13,465 nt of DNA from DASZYF01 sp035545535 (lineage in GTDB: Bacteria; Actinomycetota; Actinomycetes; Mycobacteriales; CAJCIY01): assembly GCA_035545535.1 (NCBI GenBank), contig DASZYF010000201.1, forward strand, positions 1 to 13,465, written 5' to 3'. The position numbers were made by a program, and so were the translations under genes. This document shows positions 6,660-13,465 of this stretch, one piece after another (position 1 is the first letter of the stretch; the number at the start of each line of letters is the position of its first letter). The notes beneath the pieces are model-generated. The model saw only the letters and a list, made by a program, of their open reading frames with translations, had not been told where the DNA came from and made no database searches.

Positions 6660-8228
6660 GTGAACGATGACGGCACCATGACCGACAGCCCGAGCACAGC
6701 CGACGAGCTGCAGGAGCTCAACGAGCAGCAGCGCGTCCGGCGCGAGAAGCTCGACCGCATCCGCGCCGCCGGCGGAGACCCCTACCCCGTCGGCTACCCG
6801 CGCACCACGACGTACGCCGAGATCCGGGCCAAGCACGGCGAGCTCGCTCCGGACACGTTCACCGGCGACGTCGTCGCCATCACCGGTCGCGTGGTGCTCA
6901 GCCGCGGCGGCGGCAAGATCGCGTTCGCGACGCTGCAGGAGTCCGGTGAGCGCATGCAGGTGGTGCTGCAGCTCGACCGCGCCGGCCAGGAGGCGATGGA
7001 CCGCTGGGCGAGCGACGTCGACCTCGGCGACCACGTCGGCGTCACCGGCGAGGTCGGCACCACGCGGCGCGGTGAGCTGTCCGTCTTCGTCGACAGCTGG
7101 GCGCTGACGGGCAAGGCGCTGCGCCCGCTGCCCGACAAGCACAAGGGCCTGTCCGACCCCGAGTCGCGCGTGCGGCAGCGCTACGTCGACCTCGTCGTCA
7201 ACCCTGAGTCCCGCGCACTCGTCGAGGCGCGCGCGAAGGTGCTGCGCTCGCTGCGCGCGACGCTCGACGGCCGCGGCTACGTGGAGGCCGAGACGCCCGT
7301 CCTGCAGGTGATGCACGGTGGCGCGGCCGCCCGTCCGTTCGGCACGCACCTCAACGCCTTCGACCTGCCGATGTACCTGCGCATCGCGCTCGAGCTGCCG
7401 CTCAAGCGGCTCGTCGTCGGTGGCATCGACCGCGTCTACGAGATCGGCCGCACGTTCCGCAACGAAGGCGTCGACACCACCCACAGCCCCGAGTTCACGA
7501 TGCTCGAGGCGTACGAGGCGTACGGCGACTACGACACGATGGCCGACCTCACCCGCCAGCTCGTCATCGACGCCTGGACCGCGGTGGGTCGCCCCGAGGT
7601 GCTGGCATCGGACCGTGAGACGGTGATCGACATCGAGGGGCCCTGGCACACCGTCACCGTGCACGACGCCATCAGCGAGGCGATCGACGGCGCCGTCACC
7701 ATCGACACCCCGCACGACGAGCTGCTCGCCCTCGCGGCCAAGCACGAGGTGCCGCTGAAGCCGGGGCTGTCGACCGGCGAGGTCGTGCTCGAGCTCTACG
7801 AGAAGCTCGTCGAGCACACGCTCACCCAGCCGACGTTCGTGCGCGACTACCCCGCCGACGTGCGTCCGCTGGCGCGGCCGCACCGCCGCGACCCGCGGCT
7901 GGCCGAGGCGTGGGACCTCATCATCAACGGCGTCGAGCTCGCCCCCGCCTACTCGGAGCTGGTGGATCCGGTGGAGCAGCGCCGTCGCCTCACCGAGCAG
8001 TCGGCCAAGGCCGCCGGTGGCGACCCGGAGGCGATGCAGCTCGACGAGGACTTCTTGCGCGCGCTCGAGTTCGGCGCCCCGCCGATGGGCGGCATGGGCC
8101 TCGGCGTCGACCGCCTCGTCATGCTGCTGACCGGTGCGAACATCCGCGAGGCGATCACGTTCCCGCTGCTGCGTCCGCTTGGGTCTGATTCCGCCTTCGG
8201 CAGGCCTCAGGCGGGGGCCGACACCTGA
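6660..8228 (+). CDS. lysS: Lysyl-tRNA synthetase, class II
   Basis: A 522-residue cytoplasmic synthetase that charges tRNA-Lys. The N-terminal part (about 70-150) is the anticodon-binding OB fold (FTGDVVAITGRVVLSRGGGK). The class II catalytic core follows: RQRYVDLVVNPE with motif 1 behind it, ETPVLQVMHGGAAARPF (211-227), motif 2 RVYEIGRTFRNEG (258-270) with HSPEFTMLEAY, and motif 3 GMGLGVDRLVMLLTGANIRE near 478-497. The C-terminus ends with a 15-residue variable tail. The length is normal for bacterial LysRS (about 500). The GTG start is supported by its ribosome site; the first 15 residues are not conserved, so the ATG seven codons in is possible. Its place between coaX and lsr2 is conserved in actinobacteria. 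Confidence 0.96.
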   Translation: MNDDGTMTDSPSTADELQELNEQQRVRREKLDRIRAAGGDPYPVGYPRTTTYAEIRAKHGELAPDTFTGDVVAITGRVVLSRGGGKIAFATLQESGERMQVVLQLDRAGQEAMDRWASDVDLGDHVGVTGEVGTTRRGELSVFVDSWALTGKALRPLPDKHKGLSDPESRVRQRYVDLVVNPESRALVEARAKVLRSLRATLDGRGYVEAETPVLQVMHGGAAARPFGTHLNAFDLPMYLRIALELPLKRLVVGGIDRVYEIGRTFRNEGVDTTHSPEFTMLEAYEAYGDYDTMADLTRQLVIDAWTAVGRPEVLASDRETVIDIEGPWHTVTVHDAISEAIDGAVTIDTPHDELLALAAKHEVPLKPGLSTGEVVLELYEKLVEHTLTQPTFVRDYPADVRPLARPHRRDPRLAEAWDLIINGVELAPAYSELVDPVEQRRRLTEQSAKAAGGDPEAMQLDEDFLRALEFGAPPMGGMGLGVDRLVMLLTGANIREAITFPLLRPLGSDSAFGRPQAGADT

Positions 8229-8237
8229 GCACAGGTC

Positions 8238-8268
8238 TTCCGGTCCGGGAAATGCGATCGGCTAATGT
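8238..8268 (+). promoter_or_regulatory. Candidate lsr2 promoter
   Basis: A -10-like TAATGT (8263-8268, fitting the actinobacterial TANNNT) sits in the lsr2 leader, with a weak -35-like TTCCGG (8238-8243) 19 bp upstream. The leader is visibly richer in A/T than the surrounding genes. The -35 match is poor, so the call rests mainly on position and the -10. Confidence 0.35.
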
Positions 8269-8300
8269 CAGTCGCAATTCGCCGCGGAAATGCGGCTGAC
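8248..8300 (+). repeat. Direct and inverted repeats in the lsr2 leader
   Basis: GGAAATGCG occurs twice in direct orientation (8248-8256 and 8286-8294), 38 bp apart. Overlapping this, GTCAGTCGC (8267-8275) and GCGGCTGAC (8292-8300) form a nine-position inverted repeat with one G-T pair. The arrangement overlaps the proposed -10 and could be an operator or an RNA hairpin. Confidence 0.6.
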
Positions 8301-8341
8301 CTTGCACCATTCGCTCCGGCAATTCCTGTGAGGGGACTCCC

Positions 8342-8677
8342 ATGGCCAAGAAGACCACCGTCATCGAAGAGCTCGTCGACGACGTCGACGGTGGCGCGGC
8401 CGACGAGACCGTGTCCTTCGCGCTCGACGGCCAGGCCTACGAGATCGACCTGACCAGCGCCAACGCCGCCAAGCTGCGCGACGCGCTCGCCGTCTGGGTG
8501 GGCCACGCGCGCAAGGCCACCCGGGGCAGCCGCTCGTCCAACCCGAAGCGTCGCGTCGCCGTCGGGCCGGACCCGGCGGCGGTGCGTGCCTGGGCGAAGA
8601 GCAACGGCATCAAGGTCAACGAGCGCGGCCGCATCCCGGCGGACATCGTCGAGAAGTTCGCCGCTGCAGGGAACTGA
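8342..8677 (+). CDS. lsr2: Lsr2 nucleoid-associated silencing protein
   Basis: A 111-residue H-NS-like protein of actinobacteria that bridges DNA and represses AT-rich, often acquired, genes. The N-terminal dimerisation domain shows the family core VDDVDGGAADETVSFALDG (12-30) and YEIDLTSANAAKLRDAL. A basic linker (about 56-71, RKATRGSRSSNPKRR) leads to the C-terminal DNA-binding domain RAWAKSNGIKVNERGRIP, with the AT-hook-like RGR at 95-97 that enters the minor groove. AGGGG six bases before the ATG is the ribosome site. The extreme N-terminus (MAKKTTVIEEL) departs from the usual MA-x-K-V-x-V-x-L. The length is typical (about 112). It stands apart from lysS (113 bp) and clpC (211 bp), so it is likely monocistronic; autoregulation through its A/T-richer leader is possible but unproven. 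Confidence 0.96.
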   Translation: MAKKTTVIEELVDDVDGGAADETVSFALDGQAYEIDLTSANAAKLRDALAVWVGHARKATRGSRSSNPKRRVAVGPDPAAVRAWAKSNGIKVNERGRIPADIVEKFAAAGN

Positions 8678-8704
8678 GCCGCGGGGAGTTGAGCCGCGGG
8701 CGAC
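8675..8704 (+). repeat. Two tandem 15-bp units over the lsr2 stop codon
   Basis: Units at 8675-8689 and 8690-8704 both begin TGAGCCGCGGG (11 identical bases) and then diverge. The first TGA is the lsr2 stop and the second is an in-frame backup stop. The CCGCGG in each copy (8679-8684, 8694-8699) can pair with the other across a 9-base loop, forming a small GC hairpin without a T-run. Confidence 0.75.
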
Positions 8705-8827
8705 TGGACCGGATGGCGGGCGCCCCGGAATCCTGACGGACGGCCATGCGTTGCTCCTGTCTGGAGCGGTGAGATCGCCCGCATGTCCGGATTCGTGAAC
8801 CGGGGAATGCGGTCGCGGCCACCGGGA
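8705..8827. other. lsr2-clpC intergenic region upstream of the clpC promoter
   Basis: No gene is supported here. It probably holds clpC regulatory sites, as clpC is stress-regulated in actinobacteria. I looked for the ClgR operator (CGC-N5-GCG) and for a complete SigR/SigH-type promoter and found neither. A GGAATGCG (8804-8811) resembles both a SigR-type -35 and the GGAAATGCG repeat of the lsr2 leader. Confidence 0.4.
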
Positions 8828-8833
8828 TACGAT
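8828..8833 (+). promoter_or_regulatory. Candidate -10 element of clpC
   Basis: TACGAT fits the TANNNT pattern and would give a transcript start near 8840, about 50 bases before the clpC ATG. No TTGACN-like -35 lies 16-19 bp upstream; that position holds GGAATG instead, so an activator or a non-housekeeping sigma factor may be involved. Confidence 0.4.
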
Positions 8834-8878
8834 GGGTCACGGGCTCACCGCGAGTTGGCGGGCCCACGACCGTTCCGT

Positions 8879-8884
8879 GAGGAG
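8879..8884 (+). promoter_or_regulatory. Ribosome-binding site selecting the clpC start
   Basis: GAGGAG lies four bases before the ATG at 8889. It rules in this ATG over an in-frame ATG at 8832, which overlaps the proposed -10 and would add 19 non-conserved residues before the family's invariant MFERFTDRARRVV start. Confidence 0.8.
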
Positions 8885-8888
8885 CGAC

Positions 8889-11411
<2,523 letters not shown>

Positions 11412-11419
11412 GCGGGTGA

Positions 11420-11432
11420 CCAGCTGAGCTGG
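11420..11432. repeat. 13-bp palindrome between clpC and the terminator
   Basis: CCAGCT-G-AGCTGG is a perfect inverted repeat around a single central base, located just after the clpC stop. The one-base spacer is too tight for an RNA hairpin, so it is more likely chance or a DNA-level site. Confidence 0.4.
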
Positions 11433-11434
11433 AC

Positions 11435-11478
11435 CTGACGCCCCGTGGGCCGGCCCGTGCCGGCCCGCGGGGCGTCAG
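11435..11478. terminator. Bidirectional terminator between clpC and mutY
   Basis: Two 20-base arms (11435-11454 and 11459-11478) are complementary along their whole length, with a single G-U wobble, around the four-base loop CCGT. The stem is very GC-rich. It lies exactly between convergent clpC and mutY and so can end transcripts from both sides. There is no T-run, which is common for actinobacterial terminators. Confidence 0.9.
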
Positions 11479-11516
11479 TGCGTCGGCCGTCGACGTGCGC
11501 GTCCCGGCCGGCAGGG

Positions 11517-12422
11517 CTAGCCCGGCAGGGCGTAGCGGCCACGGGCGAGCGGCACGACGAGGCCGTCGGCGACCAGGCCGTCCAGCGCCCGGGCCCGCTG
11601 GACCGGGTCGGGCCACGTCGCGTCCAGCGCGCGCTGCGTCACGGCGCCGTCCGCCTCGCGCAGCACCGCGAGCAGGCGGCCCCGCACCTGCCGGTCGGTG
11701 CCGGCGTAGGTCTGCCCGCGCTTCGGGGGCGCGAGCGGATCGACCGGCGAACCCGCGAGCCGCCAGGCGCACACGCCGGCCACGGGGCAGCCGTCACAGC
11801 GCGGGCTGCGCGCGGTGCACACGAGCGCCCCCAGCTCCATGAGCGCCACGCTCGCCGTCGCGGCCTCCTCGGCGTCGGCCGGGAGCAGCGCCTCGACCTC
11901 AGCCAGCAGCCGCGAGCCCACCGACGACGGACCGTCGGCCACGCCGCTGCCGGTCCGCGCGACCACGCGCGCCACGTTCACGTCGACCACGGGGACGCGC
12001 TGCCGGAACGCGAACGCGGCCAGCGCCCGCGCGGTGTAGGTCCCGATGCCGGGCAGCGCCTCGAGCTCTGCGACGGAGCTCGGCACCTCGCCGCCGTGCC
12101 GCTCGACGATCGCCACGCAGGCGGCGTGCAGGCGCAGTGCCCGGCGCGGGTAGCCCAGCCGGCCCCACTGCCGCACCGCCTCGCCGCTCGGAGCCGCCGC
12201 CAGGGAGGCGGCCGTCGGCCAGCGCGCGATCCAGTCGGCGAAGGCGGGCAGCACCCGGCTCACGGGGGTCTGCTGGAGCATGACCTCGCTGACCAGCACG
12301 GCGTAGGGCGAGGTGCCCGGCCGCCGCCACGGGAGGTCCCGCGCGTTCGCGGCGTACCAGTCGCTCGCCAGCTCGGCGACGCCGGCCTGACCCACCGGGG
12401 CAGCCTTGCATGCGCTGAACAT
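11517..12422 (-). CDS. mutY: A/G-specific adenine DNA glycosylase
   Basis: A 301-residue base-excision repair enzyme that removes adenine mispaired with 8-oxoguanine. The catalytic Glu46 lies in SEVMLQQTPV, the helix-hairpin-helix LPGIGTYTA is at 123-131, and the catalytic Asp147 lies in VPVVDVNVARV. The 4Fe-4S cluster ligands are Cys202, 209, 212 and 218 in the canonical C-X6-C-X2-C-X5-C spacing. The NUDIX-like 8-oxoG-recognition domain of E. coli MutY is missing; instead there is a short C-terminal region (about 246-301, VRGRLLAVLREADGAVTQRA) that looks like a small winged-helix fold, as in other actinobacterial MutY proteins. The ATG at 12422 has no good ribosome site; an in-frame GTG nine codons in (12395) has AAGG upstream and may be the true start. 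The gene is convergent with clpC and divergent from the next gene with 13 bp between starts. Confidence 0.95.
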   Translation of the reverse strand: MFSACKAAPVGQAGVAELASDWYAANARDLPWRRPGTSPYAVLVSEVMLQQTPVSRVLPAFADWIARWPTAASLAAAPSGEAVRQWGRLGYPRRALRLHAACVAIVERHGGEVPSSVAELEALPGIGTYTARALAAFAFRQRVPVVDVNVARVVARTGSGVADGPSSVGSRLLAEVEALLPADAEEAATASVALMELGALVCTARSPRCDGCPVAGVCAWRLAGSPVDPLAPPKRGQTYAGTDRQVRGRLLAVLREADGAVTQRALDATWPDPVQRARALDGLVADGLVVPLARGRYALPG

Positions 12423-12423
12423 C

Positions 12424-12429
12424 TAAGGT
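12424..12429 (+). promoter_or_regulatory. Candidate -10 or ribosome site for the exported-protein gene
   Basis: TAAGGT sits in the 13-bp gap between the divergent starts. Read as a -10 (TANNNT), it would start transcription at or next to the ATG at 12436, giving a leaderless mRNA, which is common in actinobacteria. Read as RNA, its AAGG could be a weak Shine-Dalgarno seven bases before the ATG. The sequence cannot decide between them, and no good -35 is visible. Confidence 0.3.
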
Positions 12430-12435
12430 CGCTGC

Positions 12436-13083
12436 ATGGGGTGGGACGTGCTCCTGAGGCCGGTGGGCCCGGAGCCCGCCGCCGTCTACTGGCGCCGTCG
12501 CTTCGCGGCCATCTCGGCGGTCATCCTCGTCATCGTGCTGTTCGCCTACGCCTGCGGCGGCGGCGGGGGCAAGCACGGCCCGAGCGGGACCGGGAGTCAT
12601 GGCTCGCCGTCGAGCAGCGTCAGCCCTTCGGCCGCGCACGCCACGTCGAGGGCGTCCACCGGCTCGACCGGGTCCACGCCGGCCTGCGCCCCGTCGGACC
12701 TGACCGTCTCGGCGGACATGTCGGCCTCCAGCTACCCCGACGGCGCCCCGCCGGTGATCGACGTCACCGTGGTCGACAGCGGCTCCGCGGCCTGCACGCT
12801 CGACCTCGGTCCGGCGGGCATCGTCGCGGTCATCACGAGCGGCCCGGCGCGCGTGTGGTCCAACGCCGACTGCGGCACCAAGACCCCTGACGTCGTCGTG
12901 CTGCAGCCCAACCAGAGCAAGCAGACGACGATCACCTGGAACCGGTTCCGGTCGGACCCGGAGTGCAAGGCCAACGTGCTCGCCACCAAGGCCGACGCCG
13001 GGACCTACGTGGTCACGTCGGTGACCGTGCTGGGCAAGGTGGCGGCCTTCCCCAACGGCGGCAACGTCTTCCTCCTCAAGTAA
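12436..13083 (+). CDS. Putative membrane-anchored exported protein with a Cys-rich Ig-like domain
   Basis: A 215-residue protein that I cannot assign to a named family. Residues 1-22 are cytoplasmic and end in VYWRRR. A single hydrophobic helix (about 23-39, FAAISAVILVIVLFAYA) is followed by Cys40 and five glycines. Cys40 does not sit in a standard lipobox (AYAC), so I favour a signal anchor over a lipoprotein. Residues 41-82 are a Gly/Ser/Thr/Pro linker. The outer domain (84-215) looks like a beta-sandwich with four cysteines (84, 120, 146, 177), probably two disulfides, and the segments RVWSNADC and LQPNQSKQTTITWNR. This domain pattern recurs in secreted actinobacterial proteins. Position next to mutY and the YWRRR anchor resemble the M. 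tuberculosis membrane protein Rv3587c; homology is not tested. Function is unknown. Confidence 0.8.
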   Translation: MGWDVLLRPVGPEPAAVYWRRRFAAISAVILVIVLFAYACGGGGGKHGPSGTGSHGSPSSSVSPSAAHATSRASTGSTGSTPACAPSDLTVSADMSASSYPDGAPPVIDVTVVDSGSAACTLDLGPAGIVAVITSGPARVWSNADCGTKTPDVVVLQPNQSKQTTITWNRFRSDPECKANVLATKADAGTYVVTSVTVLGKVAAFPNGGNVFLLK

Positions 13084-13091
13084 TCGTCAAC

Positions 13092-13120
13092 GAGGGCCCA
13101 AGCGGGTTCTTGAGGGCCTC
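13092..13120 (+). terminator. Possible terminator after the exported-protein gene
   Basis: Starting 8 bases after the stop, GAGGGCCCAAG (13092-13102) and CTTGAGGGCCTC (13109-13120) can form about ten base pairs with two small bulges and a six-base loop. No T-run follows. The position suits a terminator, but the stem is imperfect. Confidence 0.4.
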
Positions 13121-13185
13121 GCGGGCCAGCCAACTAGCCCGATCGCTCGCTCAACCACGGGGCCGGTCCTGACGACGCCTGACGC

Positions 13186-13465
13186 GTGACGAGCGACGTG
13201 GCTGTCGGGCGCCGGGAGCCTGCGAGCGGGCCCGGTGGGTCCGGGCGCCGGGAGCCTGCGAGCGGGCCGGGTGGGTCCGGGCGCCGGGAGCCTGCGAGCG
13301 GGCCCGGTGGTCCGGCGCGGGGCAGCGACCTGTCGGCGGCCGTCGCCGACGCGTTCACGCGCGAGGTCGGCAGCCGCCTGCCCGGGCTGCGGTCATGGCT
13401 CGCCGCCGCCGTCCGTCCGGGCGCCGAGCCCGACGCCGACGGGCTGGCCGAGGCGCTGCGGGCCG
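13186..13465 (+). CDS. N-terminal part of an unidentified protein with a repeat-built leader
   Basis: The frame opens after a TGA at 13180-13182 and has GTG codons at 13186 and 13198; I use the first, giving MTSDVAVGRREP. It continues without a stop to the right edge (93 codons seen). Residues 8-43 are three copies of a 12-residue repeat, GRREPASGPGGS, likely disordered. After ARGS the sequence becomes an amphipathic helical domain, LSAAVADAFTREVGSRLPGL and RSWLAAAVRPGAEPD, with strong third-position G/C, which supports coding. The helical part loosely resembles the first helices of histidine-phosphotransfer (Hpt) domains, but the diagnostic histidine would lie beyond the window, so no function is assigned. 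No clear ribosome site precedes either GTG. Confidence 0.55.
   Translation, partial: MTSDVAVGRREPASGPGGSGRREPASGPGGSGRREPASGPGGPARGSDLSAAVADAFTREVGSRLPGLRSWLAAAVRPGAEPDADGLAEALRA
13207..13313 (+). repeat. 36-bp tandem repeat, three units, in frame
   Basis: Units at 13207-13242 and 13243-13278 are 36 bp and differ at one synonymous position (CCC/CCG for Pro). The third, 13279-13313, is 35 bp because one G is missing near its end. Each starts GGGCGCCGGGAGCCTGCGAG. In the plus frame they encode GRREPASGPGGS, with the last unit ending in GGP. The near-identity suggests recent expansion or ongoing homogenisation. Confidence 0.93.

Noticed and set aside
8804..8838. SigR/SigH-type promoter before clpC
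   Set aside because: GGAAT is present, but no GTT lies 17-20 bases downstream.
13207..13313. CRISPR-like array
   Set aside because: Units are directly adjacent with no spacers and are in frame with a coding sequence.
13134..13358. Minus-strand open frame reading the 36-bp repeats as PPGPLAGSRRPD
   Set aside because: The plus-strand frame continues into a plausible helical domain to the window edge, whereas the minus frame is short and entirely low-complexity.

Overview
The window is very GC-rich, with strong G/C preference at third codon positions, frequent GTG starts and ATGA/GTGA-type gene overlaps. Its gene content (Lsr2, ClpC with tandem N-domains and a UVR motif, a MutY without a NUDIX domain, type III pantothenate kinase) points to a high-GC Gram-positive actinomycete. 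The order DUF2520 protein - panC - panD - coaX - lysS - lsr2 - clpC - mutY matches the layout I know from Mycobacterium tuberculosis (Rv3603c down to Rv3589) and Streptomyces. It is therefore a conserved chromosomal block, with no sign of a mobile element, phage or CRISPR array. The genus cannot be told from the sequence.

Layout. (1) 1-928, minus strand: a MidA/NDUFAF7-type methyltransferase gene, coupled through a GTGA overlap to the first 40 codons of a gene that runs off the left edge. (2) 1057-6605, plus strand: a compact cofactor operon of a DUF2520 Rossmann protein, panC, panD, nadB, nadC and coaX; most junctions overlap or are only a few bases apart. (3) 6660-8228: lysS, probably transcribed at least partly with the operon. 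(4) 8342-8677: lsr2, with its own lower-GC leader. (5) 8889-11411: clpC, with its own upstream region. (6) 11435-11478: a near-perfect 20-bp stem-loop terminator between convergent clpC and mutY. (7) 11517-12422, minus strand: mutY, with its start only 13 bp from a divergent gene (12436-13083) for an exported, Cys-containing Ig-like protein. (8) 13186-13465: the start of a further plus-strand gene whose N-terminus is built from three 36-bp in-frame repeats; it is cut by the right edge.

How the genes work together. The cofactor operon splits L-aspartate two ways. PanD decarboxylates it to beta-alanine, which PanC joins to pantoate, and CoaX phosphorylates the pantothenate towards CoA. NadB oxidises aspartate to iminoaspartate for quinolinate synthesis, and NadC turns quinolinate into nicotinate mononucleotide towards NAD. 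The DUF2520 protein is a candidate for the pantoate-forming reductase. panB and nadA are not in the window. The other genes serve housekeeping roles: lysyl-tRNA charging, nucleoid silencing, protein quality control and repair of A:8-oxoG mispairs.

No new multi-gene system stands out. The points most worth a second look are the coupled methyltransferase and truncated partner, the DUF2520 protein inside the pantothenate operon, the 36-bp coding repeat at the right edge, two tandem duplications centred on stop codons (panC, lsr2), the repeat structure in the lsr2 leader, and the 13-bp divergent mutY junction.
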